The notes under the pieces were generated by a model. It was not told where the DNA came from and ran no database searches. It saw only the letters and a program-made list of their open reading frames with translations. A stretch of DNA of 64,000 bases from Phycisphaerales bacterium (GTDB lineage Bacteria > Planctomycetota > Phycisphaerae > Phycisphaerales > SM1A02), in the NCBI GenBank assembly GCA_029260575.1, contig JAJDDB010000020.1, positions 24,189 to 88,188 on the forward strand, in the 5' to 3' direction. Of this stretch, positions 1-8,036 are shown piece after piece. Position 1 is the first letter of the stretch. Every line of letters starts with the position of its first letter. The position numbers and the translations under genes are program-made.

Positions 1-560
1 ACCGGCACGAGTCGCTGCTTGGAGCCCTTGCCGGTCACAAGCAACACTGCAAGCGTCGGGTTGTAATCCCTGAGTTGTAGGGCGCCCACTTCCGACGCTC
101 GCAGGCCGGCTGCGTACATGAGTTCCAGCATCGCTTTATCGCGGAGCCATAGTCTGCCGGTCTCCGGCGATGGCGAAGCAAGCAGCTTCTTCATCCGGGC
201 CGGTGATATCACTCCGGGCAATCTGCGCCAACGCGTCGGGCGCTCCAGCAGCAGCGCAGGGTTGTCAGCAATGCGGCCGTTGGCGAAGAGGAATCGAAAG
301 AACACGCGGATCGTCGAAAGATGCCGGGCGATGGATGACGGCTGCATGCCCCTGCCGCGATACAGATTGCGCAGATGTTCCGCAAGATCATGCGCGCGAA
401 CATCATGTAGTGCCGACACGCCGGAGTCGTGCAGGTGGGTGAGCAGGTCGTTCAGATCTCGGCCGTATGCTTCCAGCGTTGCGTCGGCGAGACCGGCTTC
501 GACCTTCAGATACGCTGTGAAATCACGTACCTGTGCGGCGAAGTGTGCTGGTGGATCCAT
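1..560 (-). CDS. xerD: XerC/XerD-type tyrosine recombinase, N-terminal part (cut by window edge)
   Basis: Reading the minus strand from the ATG at 560 gives an open frame of about 186 residues that runs off the window. It opens with a SAM-like core-binding domain (residues about 5-95: DFTAYLKVEAGLADATLEAY, then HLSTIRVFFRFLF). It continues into the catalytic domain, where AAGLRASE carries the first catalytic arginine; a GKGSKQRLVP stretch follows. This layout is that of Xer recombinases, which resolve chromosome dimers at dif with FtsK. The remaining catalytic residues (HxxR, Tyr) lie outside the window, so a phage or integron integrase is not excluded, but the N-terminus is typical of XerD. 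The upstream neighbour is the divergent flagellar operon. Confidence 0.85.
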   Translation of the reverse strand, partial: MDPPAHFAAQVRDFTAYLKVEAGLADATLEAYGRDLNDLLTHLHDSGVSALHDVRAHDLAEHLRNLYRGRGMQPSSIARHLSTIRVFFRFLFANGRIADNPALLLERPTRWRRLPGVISPARMKKLLASPSPETGRLWLRDKAMLELMYAAGLRASEVGALQLRDYNPTLAVLLVTGKGSKQRLVP

Positions 561-1032
561 TCGTGGTCAGGGTGACTCGCGGCATACAGCCGACGTTTTC
601 ATTGCGGGCGGAGCTGATTTCGCAGTTAATCCGGTGGTACATAGGACAGGCGTTGAACGATCCGAGACAGACCGTGAACGCCTGGTCAAGTCGAGTAAGC
701 GTGAACCGGTTACCGCAACGTTGATCGTCGCGATTGATGTGAGGACAGGCGCATGCGCCAGCCGGGGTCGTTCCGTCGTCCATGACGTGCCCTTTTATAT
801 ATCGCTGCTACGCCATCGGTTGGCTCCGTTTCATTTCGCCAGAAATGGTTCTGAGGGTTATCGGCGAGAATTGCGCGTTCGATGAAAAGCCCATCGGCGA
901 GCTTTGCGCTCGGCGCAGTGTTCGAGCGATTTTCTCCTCTGCAAACTCTGCTCACACCCTAGCACGGGCGCTTCCCAACAGGCATGGCGATTGCATCAGT
1001 GCATCGGAAGTGTCCAAGGCAAGGAGTGCCAC
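561..1032. other. Intergenic region between xerD and the flagellar operon
   Basis: This 472-base stretch separates two divergent transcription units. The open frames here are short, overlap each other on both strands and show no recognisable domain. The one clear element is the sigma-54 promoter match near the right end, listed separately. No tRNA or terminator hairpin was seen. Confidence 0.5.
981..995 (+). promoter_or_regulatory. Putative sigma-54 (RpoN) promoter for the flagellar operon
   Basis: The sequence GGCATGGCGATTGCA fits the -24/-12 consensus (TGGCACG-N4-TTGCA): the GG and GC dinucleotides are separated by exactly 10 bases and the TTGCA block is intact. It lies about 38 bases before the GTG at 1033, so transcription would start near 1007. 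Rod and ring genes are RpoN-dependent in many flagellated bacteria, which supports the call. It rests on one sequence match. Confidence 0.6.
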
Positions 1033-1269
1033 GTGCGCGAGCACACGAACACGATTGATCTGAACGTACGACGAGCCGAGGAGTCGGTCGGCGTGCGAAG
1101 CGAGCGCAGCGACGATATCGCAGCGCTGGCGGCTTCGGCCATTCGCATCGCCCGCGCGGCTACTTCGATTCACCTGGCGCAATCCGTTGGTCTGCCGTCA
1201 CCAGACGATCAGCCAACCGACAACGCAGCCAATGGTGCATTGCGGTTCGCGCGGGAGCAGTGCTCATGA
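1033..1269 (+). CDS. Small hypothetical protein translationally coupled to flgF
   Basis: A 78-residue frame starts at GTG 1033, preceded by a strong ribosome binding site (AAGGAG at 1021-1026, six-base spacing). Its stop overlaps the flgF start as ATGA at 1266-1269, a sign of translational coupling. The product is hydrophilic, without signal peptide or membrane segment. It has an alanine-rich helical middle (about residues 28-50: DDIAALAASAIRIARAATSI). I do not recognise a family; FlgM or FlgN similarity was looked for and not seen. Its position as first gene behind the RpoN-like promoter suggests a flagellar accessory role, which is inference. Confidence 0.55.
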   Translation: MREHTNTIDLNVRRAEESVGVRSERSDDIAALAASAIRIARAATSIHLAQSVGLPSPDDQPTDNAANGALRFAREQCS

Positions 1270-2045
1270 ACTACGGAATGTATCTGGCTGCGTCGGGCGT
1301 GCTGACGAACCTGTACCGGCAGGACGTCATCGCGAACAATCTCGCCAACGCCAACACTGTCGGTTTCAAACCCGACATGGTTTTCAGCCGGGCTCGTCTT
1401 CCGGAGCGCCTTGAAGGCCCCGTGCCAACAGCCGATCCGCAGTGGCTCCTCGAACAGCTCGGTGGCGGCACGTTGCTCGCGCCGACAATGATCAGCAATG
1501 ATCAGGGACATCTCGAGCAGACAGGCGGGCCGCTGGATGTTGCGATCAAAGGCGAGGGGTTCTTTCTCGTCGAAGGCAATAAAGCTGACGGCACCGAGTC
1601 GTTTCAGTTGACCCGCGACGGCCGATTCACCATGAACAACAACGGCGAACTGGTGATGGCAACAACCGGACGACAGGTGCTGGATGTTAATCACCAGCCA
1701 ATTACGCTTAATCCCACCAAGTCGGTGCAGATCAATAGTGACGGCGCGATCATGCAGGACGGCGCATTGGTGTCGCAGTTGCAACTCGTCGTGCCGGCCG
1801 CCCCCGCAGCACTGCAAAAAGTCGGCAACAACCTTCTGAAACTCGCAGGTGATGACAAGGGCTTATTGCAACCGGCAACCGGTTCGATCAACCAGGGGTT
1901 TATAGAAACCAGCGCGGTTGATTCCATCATGGCGCTCAATGCAATGATCGGTGCGACCAAATCCGCACAGAGCAGCGCGCGGATGATGCAGTATCACGAT
2001 CAGGTTATGGAACAGGCAATCGGAACATTCGGCCGGGTTGCGTAA
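1266..2045 (+). CDS. flgF: Flagellar basal-body rod protein FlgF
   Basis: This 259-residue protein has the N-terminal rod/hook signature (DVIANNLANANTVGFK, about residues 20-35). It also has the conserved middle motif LDVAIKGEGFFLVE and a C-terminal helical segment starting QGFIETSAVDSIMALNAMI. FlgF is a proximal rod component next to FlgG; length matches the family. The ATG at 1266 is chosen over the in-frame GTG at 1260 because it gives the usual MNYGMYLAA start and the ATGA overlap with the preceding gene. flgG follows after 61 bases. FlgF and FlgG are close paralogues; shorter length and gene order favour FlgF here. Confidence 0.9.
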   Translation: MNYGMYLAASGVLTNLYRQDVIANNLANANTVGFKPDMVFSRARLPERLEGPVPTADPQWLLEQLGGGTLLAPTMISNDQGHLEQTGGPLDVAIKGEGFFLVEGNKADGTESFQLTRDGRFTMNNNGELVMATTGRQVLDVNHQPITLNPTKSVQINSDGAIMQDGALVSQLQLVVPAAPAALQKVGNNLLKLAGDDKGLLQPATGSINQGFIETSAVDSIMALNAMIGATKSAQSSARMMQYHDQVMEQAIGTFGRVA

Positions 2046-2106
2046 TTCGCACCTGCTTGGTTGAGCTGCGCAACGTGTCGCGCAGTGTATGAAAAGGAAC
2101 ACGACA

Positions 2107-2919
2107 ATGGCCATCGTCGCATTGCAGGCCGCATCAACCGGACTCAGCGCACTCAACACGTCGCTGGATGTCATTGCCAACAACCTGGCAAACGTCAACA
2201 CCGACGGGTTCAAGAGCAGCCGAACCAATTTTCAGGATTTGCTGTATATGGAACGCGCCCAACCCGGCGTGGAAAACGCCAACGCAGATCAACGGCCAAC
2301 CGGTTTGTACGTCGGCCTGGGAACAAAAGTCTCCGGTACGCAGCTCGATTTTGAACAAGGCGCGCTGCGCAACAGTGGTCGGCCGCTCGATATTGCCATC
2401 GAAGGCGACGGATTCTTTCCCGTGCAGGTGGAAGACGACTTGAGCGAAGGCGGCGTCGCCTATACCCGGGCTGGCAACTTCGTCGTGAATTCAGATGGCG
2501 AAATTGTCCTTGCCAACGACACAGGCAGACGCCTTGATCCGACGATCACCATTCCTGAAGAAGCCACAGGCATCACGATCACAAGCGACGGTGTGGTCGG
2601 CGTCACAGTCCCCGGGCAGGCGGATGTGGATGAAGTCGGGCAAATTGAACTGGCAACGTTTATTAACCCTGCGGGGCTGCGGCAGATCGGCGAAAACCTC
2701 TACGCACCGAGCGCAGCCTCCGGCGACCCGAACACTGGCGAACCACTCGACGGCGGGCGCGGCGGCATACTTCAGGGTTTTATCGAAGCGTCAAACGTTG
2801 ACCCCGTCACCGAACTGGTGGATCTCATCCGTACGCAACGAGCATTCGAACTCAATAGCCAGTCAATCCAGGCTGCGGATGAAGTGTTGCAAACCATCAG
2901 CAACATCCGCCGCGGGTAA
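2107..2919 (+). CDS. flgG: Flagellar distal rod protein FlgG
   Basis: The 270-residue product has the rod signature VIANNLANVNTDGFKSSR near residue 23 and the typical FlgG segment NFQDLLYMERAQPG. The core motif LDIAIEGDGFFPV follows. The C-terminus (ELVDLIRTQRAFELNSQSIQ) is classic for FlgG. FlgG polymerises into the distal rod that crosses the periplasm. I choose ATG 2107, preceded by AAAGGA at 2092-2097, over the upstream ATG at 2089, because it gives the family start MAIVALQAA. It lies between flgF and flgA in one operon. Confidence 0.93.
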   Translation: MAIVALQAASTGLSALNTSLDVIANNLANVNTDGFKSSRTNFQDLLYMERAQPGVENANADQRPTGLYVGLGTKVSGTQLDFEQGALRNSGRPLDIAIEGDGFFPVQVEDDLSEGGVAYTRAGNFVVNSDGEIVLANDTGRRLDPTITIPEEATGITITSDGVVGVTVPGQADVDEVGQIELATFINPAGLRQIGENLYAPSAASGDPNTGEPLDGGRGGILQGFIEASNVDPVTELVDLIRTQRAFELNSQSIQAADEVLQTISNIRRG

Positions 2920-2972
2920 TAAACACACTTTGAATTGAGACGCCGATGACCTACAACGCAGGACGCAACACA

Positions 2973-4031
2973 ATGATCAGGACGATCGCAGCAGCAATTC
3001 TGACATTCACATTCGGTGCGAATACCGCACAGGCGGATTCGATCGCGATAATGCAGTCGGTGACGCTTGCGCCTGACGTACAGACTGTCACGCTCGGCGA
3101 CGTTGCCAAACTCACCGGCGAACATGCGCAGCGATACACCGATGTTGTGTTGACAACCATCGATGATCCCGCACAACCGATGACGATCACCATCGGGCAG
3201 GTGCGAAAAACGCTGAGTGCTGCTGGCGCACACTGGGGTTTGATTGACCTCAACGGCTGCAAAGCTGATGTGCGATGCGCGTCACGACTCGCTGGCGCTC
3301 CGCAGGCAATGACCGGCGCAACAATCGGCGAAGTTGCGCAAACGCTCGAAAGTAGCGCCACAGACAACAACAGCCTGCGTGCCAATTCGATCCTGCGCCA
3401 ACGAAATGCAGCAAGCATCATCGCGGCAACACTTGCTCAGCAGCTTCGACTCGATCCCGCACGGCTCCGATTGACGTTCGATACGAAAGATCAGGAGTTC
3501 CTCAGTCTGCCGACTGCGCAATATCGATTCGAAATACAGCCAACGAGCAGTTTTGAAGCGGATCGTGTGATCTTGCAGATCCGAGCGTGGCACAACGGCC
3601 GCATCGCACTGCAACAGACCGTACACGTCGATGTGGAAGTTCATGTGACTGCCGGTCAGGCCAGCCGTGACATTCGCAGGGGTGCAGTGCTTGACGCGAA
3701 TGACGTGCAAACAACAAACCAGTGGGTGCAGGGAAGCATGGTGCGCGAGATGATCAGCCCAGCCGATCTCGCCGGGCGCATCGCAACAACATCTTTGAAA
3801 CAGGACGATCTGATCCGACTGCGTGATGTGAAGAAACAAACTCTGATCGAACGCGGTGATGTTGTGCAAGTGCGCTGCCTGGTCGGCGGTGTTGCCTTGA
3901 CCATGCAGGCAGAAGCTCGAACTGACGGCTCCGAAGGCGACACTATCGAATTTCGCAAACTCGGAGAACGCGAGACATTCCTCGCCCAAGTCACCGGCAG
4001 AAACCAGGCAATTGTTGACCTCGCGCGGTGA
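2973..4031 (+). CDS. flgA: Flagellar P-ring assembly chaperone FlgA
   Basis: The 352-residue product begins with a signal peptide (MIRTIAAAILTFTFG...AQA), so it acts in the periplasm. The C-terminal third (from about residue 225) has the SAF-like FlgA fold: ASRDIRRGAVLDANDVQT, then DLAGRIATTSLKQDDLIR, then IERGDVVQVRCLVGGVAL. FlgA helps assemble FlgI into the P ring. An in-frame ATG at 2946 would add nine residues before the signal peptide; 2973 is preferred for the GCAGGA upstream and the clean signal sequence. flgI is not in this window, although flgA and flgH usually have it nearby. Confidence 0.85.
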   Translation: MIRTIAAAILTFTFGANTAQADSIAIMQSVTLAPDVQTVTLGDVAKLTGEHAQRYTDVVLTTIDDPAQPMTITIGQVRKTLSAAGAHWGLIDLNGCKADVRCASRLAGAPQAMTGATIGEVAQTLESSATDNNSLRANSILRQRNAASIIAATLAQQLRLDPARLRLTFDTKDQEFLSLPTAQYRFEIQPTSSFEADRVILQIRAWHNGRIALQQTVHVDVEVHVTAGQASRDIRRGAVLDANDVQTTNQWVQGSMVREMISPADLAGRIATTSLKQDDLIRLRDVKKQTLIERGDVVQVRCLVGGVALTMQAEARTDGSEGDTIEFRKLGERETFLAQVTGRNQAIVDLAR

Positions 4032-4067
4032 TAAGTCATTCGCCTCGCAGATGCAGAGAACTCAGAG

Positions 4068-4811
4068 ATGAAACCAAAGAAACAGCACATGAAAATGACC
4101 TTGATAGTGACCGCAGTGTTTCTGACGTCAGTGGGAACTACTGCGTCTGCACAAGAAGTGCCTGTCGTTGAAGAATCGCAATCCGTTATGGCACAGGCCT
4201 ACGCAGCGGATGTGGCGCGGGCGGAGTTGCATACAGATCGCGCCCATGCGATGCGTGCAGTGAGTCTGTTTGCGATCGAACAACCGGAGCCGCGTATCTT
4301 CGAACGCCATGATCTGATCCAGGTCATTGTGCGCGAAGTGAGCAAAGCCGAAAGCACGCATGAACTGAGAGCGGAAAAGAAAGGCGAGATCGGCGCGAAG
4401 GTCAATGCCTGGCCGCATTTTGATCTGGTGAGCATGTTGCAACTGCAACTCGAAGCAGGCAGCGGCACAAACCTGCCTGAAATTGATGTCGAAGCAAACA
4501 AGAAATTCAGAGGCAAGGGTGATTACGAACGCGAAGATGAATTCACCGCACGGCTCACCGCTGAAGTCATCGAAGTCCTGCCCAACGGCAATCTCATTCT
4601 CGAAGCCCGCACACACATCAAACAGGATCAGGAAGATTCGACGATGAAGGTGACAGGCGTATGTCGGCCGGAGGATGTCACGCCCGCCAATACGATTCTT
4701 TCCAACCAGATTCACGATCTCTCCGTCGAGAAGGTAAACAGTGGTGAACTAAAGAAAGCCAACGAAAAAGGTCTCATCGCCCAGGTCTTCGACGCCATCT
4801 TTGCATGGTGA
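4068..4811 (+). CDS. flgH: Flagellar L-ring protein FlgH, apparently not a lipoprotein
   Basis: The 247-residue product shows the FlgH core: DLIQVIVREVSKAE, then FTARLTAEVIEVLPNGNLIL, EARTHIKQDQEDSTMKVTG and CRPEDVTPANTILSNQIHDL. FlgH forms the outer-membrane L ring. The N-terminus is an ordinary signal peptide (hydrophobic TLIVTAVFLTSVG ending ASA) with no lipobox cysteine, whereas classical FlgH is a lipoprotein. The only cysteine is in the GVCRPEDV motif. It is the last gene of the operon and is followed by hairpins at 4828-4896. An internal start at 4089 is possible. Confidence 0.88.
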   Translation: MKPKKQHMKMTLIVTAVFLTSVGTTASAQEVPVVEESQSVMAQAYAADVARAELHTDRAHAMRAVSLFAIEQPEPRIFERHDLIQVIVREVSKAESTHELRAEKKGEIGAKVNAWPHFDLVSMLQLQLEAGSGTNLPEIDVEANKKFRGKGDYEREDEFTARLTAEVIEVLPNGNLILEARTHIKQDQEDSTMKVTGVCRPEDVTPANTILSNQIHDLSVEKVNSGELKKANEKGLIAQVFDAIFAW

Positions 4812-4827
4812 GACCGATTCATAAAGC

Positions 4828-4896
4828 CGCGACCGTTGGTCGCGTTCAGCGGAAAACGAAGGAAGACTTGCGCAGCGCCGTCCGATCCGGGCGGCG
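4828..4896. terminator. Two hairpins between convergent flgH and trpS
   Basis: At 4828-4844, CGCGACC-GTT-GGTCGCG forms a perfect 7-bp stem with a 3-base loop. At 4876-4896, CGCCGTCC and GGGCGGCG form an 8-bp stem (one GU pair) around GATCC, followed by TTGTT. They lie between the stop codons of two converging genes, so bidirectional termination is likely. Neither has a long T tract. Confidence 0.55.
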
Positions 4897-4947
4897 TTGT
4901 TCATACACCGTGAGCACTGCATCGAATGCGGCGCTGGGGTTCTGCGA

Positions 4948-6030
4948 TTACTTCAATACGATATCCCGTTCGAAGAACTTCAGCTTCGCTGCGTCCTTCG
5001 CCATCAACAGCGTCTGCTCCGCAATGACATTCGCCTTGCGGGTGCCGTCTTCGAGAATATCGATGATCGCTTGATCATCGCCTTCGTATTTCGCGCGCCG
5101 CTCGCGCATTGGTTCGAGCAATTCGTTGATGGCATCAGCGACTTCGACCTTGATATGCCCGTCGCCGATGTTTTCGCCTGCTGCGTACGCTCGCTCGAGT
5201 TCTTTGACACGCTCGACATCAGGAATAAACGTGCGCACGTACTGAAACAGCGCGTTGTTGATATCGCCTAGGTCGGTAGGATTCTGCCTGCCGGTGTAGA
5301 GCTTGCCAAGTTTCTTCTTGATCTGTTTATGCGTGTCGGTGATGAAAATCGCGTTGCTGAGGCTCTTGGACATCTTGTTGACGCCGTCGGTGCCGATGAG
5401 TCTGCCGATGGTTCCGACATCTGCTTTGGGAACGGGGAACACACCGCCGAGTTTTTCGTGATCGTCATCTTCTGCGTGTTCATCGACGCCGCAGTACATC
5501 TGATTGAACCGCCGAGCCACTTCGCGCGTCAGTTCAATGTGCGGAACCTGGTCTTCCCCCACCGGCACGGAATGCGCGCGGAACGCAAGAATGTCCGCCG
5601 TCTGCCCGACTGCGTACAGCGGAAAACCGAAACTGTAATTCTCGCCGAGATTCTTAACCTTGATTTCATCCTTGAGCGTGGGGTTGCGCATAACGCGGTT
5701 GAACGGCAACAGCATCGCAAAGAAGTACGTCAGCTCCGCAATGGCGGGCACTTCCGTCTGCAACACCATCGCGCATCGCTGCGGTTCCAGCCCCATTGCA
5801 AGCCAGTCGCGCACGATCTCAAGACAATCCCTGCGAATCTCATCGGGCTTGTCCGAACGAGTCGTGAACGCGTGCATATTGGCAATGAGAATGTACGCTT
5901 CGTACTTATCCTGCAGTTCGACCCGGCGTTTGACCGAGCCAACGTAATGGCCGAGGTGCAGCTGCCCCGTCGGCGTATCACCGGTGAGAATGCGCGGTTT
6001 GGCGGTGGTGGTAGTCATCGGGGCGGTCAT
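4948..6030 (-). CDS. trpS: Tryptophan--tRNA ligase
   Basis: This 360-residue class I aminoacyl-tRNA synthetase charges tRNA-Trp. The HIGH-type motif is visible near residue 15 (TGDTPTGQLHLGHYVGS) and the KMSKS loop as NKMSKSLSN around residue 205. Other family segments are VLQTEVPAIAELTYFF and FPLYAVGQTADILAF. Length is within the family range. The start at 6030 overlaps the stop of the upstream CPBP gene as ATGA; an alternative start at 6018 would lose only MTAP. Being next to divergent trpC is suggestive but no attenuator or T-box was seen. Confidence 0.95.
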   Translation of the reverse strand: MTAPMTTTTAKPRILTGDTPTGQLHLGHYVGSVKRRVELQDKYEAYILIANMHAFTTRSDKPDEIRRDCLEIVRDWLAMGLEPQRCAMVLQTEVPAIAELTYFFAMLLPFNRVMRNPTLKDEIKVKNLGENYSFGFPLYAVGQTADILAFRAHSVPVGEDQVPHIELTREVARRFNQMYCGVDEHAEDDDHEKLGGVFPVPKADVGTIGRLIGTDGVNKMSKSLSNAIFITDTHKQIKKKLGKLYTGRQNPTDLGDINNALFQYVRTFIPDVERVKELERAYAAGENIGDGHIKVEVADAINELLEPMRERRAKYEGDDQAIIDILEDGTRKANVIAEQTLLMAKDAAKLKFFERDIVLK

Positions 6031-7052
6031 GGTAACAACGCTGCAGCGGATGTTGTCTGCGATGCAAGCATTGCTATCCCCAGATTGCCCGCATTGAACA
6101 GCGCGTGCATGACGATCGGCGCGGTGAGCCTGCCGGTTTTTTCGTAGATCCAGCCGAAACCGATGGACAGCACCGCCAGCGAGACAAGTGCATGAATTTC
6201 CACGACCGTCCAATGCATTGCCGCAAAGAAGATGCTCGTGCCGAGAATTGCCGGCCAGGCGCCGAGCCCCAACCTGCGGAGCGTTTCCTGAAAGATCCCC
6301 CGGTATAGAACCTCTTCCAGAACCGGCGCGAAGACTATGACGAGTACCGCCTGCGCGAAGAACCACCCGTCAGCCGGGCGTTCGAGCATTTCCCGCAGTG
6401 TTTCATGCGCCAGAATGCGAATCGGCTCATCCGTCAACAGCGTCTGCACGAAACCCGCAGCTGCTGCGACGGCCTGGGAAACCGGCCAGGTCAACAGCAA
6501 CGCAGCCCCGCCGAGCATTCCAGCAACCCAAAGCCGCGATCGCTGCTCGGTCGACTGCGTTGCGGCCCTGAGGACCAACACGAAAAACACGATTGCAACG
6601 AGACATTGCAGCAGGTACGCACAGGCCTGCACGATCACGCTGTCCTGAAACGCCGGATCAGCTGCGTCAAAGGATTCTGACACGAATGCCGGCGCAATGA
6701 ACAATGCTCCAAGAATCGCTGCGAGATAGATGGCGATGTATAGCGCGACGCCAACAACCGGCGGAAACGCTTCCGGGCGATTTGAATGTCTGGGCAGCCG
6801 CCACAGCCGTGCTCCGAAAAAAATTCCGAGACTCAGTGCTGCAAGACCGAGCATGACAGCATCAGCGACGGTGAACCGCCCGGCTTCACCTCTCAGAACA
6901 GCCGTCTCGACCGGCGGTTGGTCGCCAGCCGGGGGCGCGGCTATAACTGGAGCCGCTGGTTCGTCCTGTGCCCATGCAGTCGAGCCGACCGGCACGACAG
7001 CCAGAGCAGCCCACACAACGACCGCATACACGAGGACATTGCGAACCGTCAT
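6027..7052 (-). CDS. CPBP-family (CAAX-like) intramembrane metalloprotease
   Basis: The 341-residue product starts with a signal or first membrane segment (VLVYAVVVWAALAVVPVG) and a proline/alanine-rich linker. About seven further hydrophobic segments follow. The CPBP (Abi) signature is present in the C-terminal half: FAPVLEEVLYRGIFQETLRR, with the EE and R motif, then GTSIFFAAMHW and APIVMHALFNAGN, supplying the catalytic glutamates and histidines. Such enzymes are membrane proteases of mostly unknown substrates; some give bacteriocin self-immunity. It is coupled to trpS by a 4-base overlap. Its start codon overlaps that of divergent trpC; ATG 7058 is an alternative. Confidence 0.85.
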   Translation of the reverse strand: MTVRNVLVYAVVVWAALAVVPVGSTAWAQDEPAAPVIAAPPAGDQPPVETAVLRGEAGRFTVADAVMLGLAALSLGIFFGARLWRLPRHSNRPEAFPPVVGVALYIAIYLAAILGALFIAPAFVSESFDAADPAFQDSVIVQACAYLLQCLVAIVFFVLVLRAATQSTEQRSRLWVAGMLGGAALLLTWPVSQAVAAAAGFVQTLLTDEPIRILAHETLREMLERPADGWFFAQAVLVIVFAPVLEEVLYRGIFQETLRRLGLGAWPAILGTSIFFAAMHWTVVEIHALVSLAVLSIGFGWIYEKTGRLTAPIVMHALFNAGNLGIAMLASQTTSAAALLP

Positions 7053-7908
7053 GACCATCGGCCTGGAAACAATCATCGCTCGCAAACGTGTGGAAGTCGC
7101 CAAGGCAATGTCACAAACGCCGCTGGAGACACTGAAACAACGGGTCAATGAAGTCGGTCGACCTCGGAATTTCTTCAAAGCTCTTGTACGCGAACGCAAC
7201 ACCGAAACCAGCAGGATCATTGCTGAGGTGAAAAAGAGCAGCCCGTCAGCAGGACTGATCCGCGAAGATTTTGATCCGGTGGCCATTGCTCAACAGTACC
7301 AGCGCGGCGGCGCTGCTGCGATTTCCTGCCTGACTGATGAACGGCACTTCGGCGGACACCTCGGCTATATCCAGCAGATTCGCACTGCCGTCGACCTGCC
7401 TGTGCTGCGCAAGGATTTCATCGTCGATGAGTACCAGATCTGGCAAAGCAGAGCAGCCGGCGCCGATGCAGTGCTGCTTATCGCTGAGGTTCTCACCGAA
7501 GGCGCGATGCTGGACATGCTGATTCTCGCACGTGAACTGGGGATGACTACGCTTGTCGAAGTTCACGATGTTGAAAACCTGCTGAAGGTGAAACGGCACA
7601 TCGGGTTTCCGCACTCCGGCTATTCGCTGCTGGGGATCAACAACCGTGATCTGAAAACGATGACCACGGATGTCTCACACACGCTGCGGATGCTGGACAT
7701 GGTCGATGACACGCGCATCGTTGTTAGCGAATCCGGAATTCGCTCCGCCGAAGACCTTGCGAAACTGCGCCGCCAAGGTGTCTACATTGCACTTGTCGGC
7801 GAGCATCTGCTCCGGCAATCCGATCCCGAACAATCACTTCGAGCAATGTTGACGCCAACGCATCTACAACACAAAGATGCCGACGACAATAATAATCCAA
7901 TGAAATAA
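7051..7908 (+). CDS. trpC: Indole-3-glycerol phosphate synthase
   Basis: The 285-residue TIM-barrel enzyme closes the indole ring in tryptophan biosynthesis. The N-terminus LETIIARKRVEVAKA is typical. Catalytic and substrate loops are visible: EVKKSSPSAGLI (about residue 58), LPVLRKDFIVDEYQI (about residue 115), LVEVHDVENL, LLGINNRDLKT and VSESGIRSAEDLAKL. It is alone, without other trp biosynthesis genes, but next to trpS. The only Shine-Dalgarno-like GAGGA is 14 bases upstream, rather far. The start overlaps the start codon of the divergent protease gene, so both promoters must lie inside coding sequence. Confidence 0.94.
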   Translation: MTIGLETIIARKRVEVAKAMSQTPLETLKQRVNEVGRPRNFFKALVRERNTETSRIIAEVKKSSPSAGLIREDFDPVAIAQQYQRGGAAAISCLTDERHFGGHLGYIQQIRTAVDLPVLRKDFIVDEYQIWQSRAAGADAVLLIAEVLTEGAMLDMLILARELGMTTLVEVHDVENLLKVKRHIGFPHSGYSLLGINNRDLKTMTTDVSHTLRMLDMVDDTRIVVSESGIRSAEDLAKLRRQGVYIALVGEHLLRQSDPEQSLRAMLTPTHLQHKDADDNNNPMK

Positions 7909-8036
7909 CTCTTCCGACACGGAATACACGCCGCGTTCACTTAGTCTCTCAAGAATACGAGACAAGGGAACAAGAATCGAGTGCAATGCCGAAGTTCGTG
8001 ATTGAATGCTTTCTGCTTGCCTTGAAAGGACCCGCC

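Noticed and set aside
845..870. Sigma-28 promoter (GCCGATAA on the minus strand)
   Set aside because: The -10-like word is present but no TAAAGTTT-like -35 lies at the right distance, and it points away from the flagellar genes.
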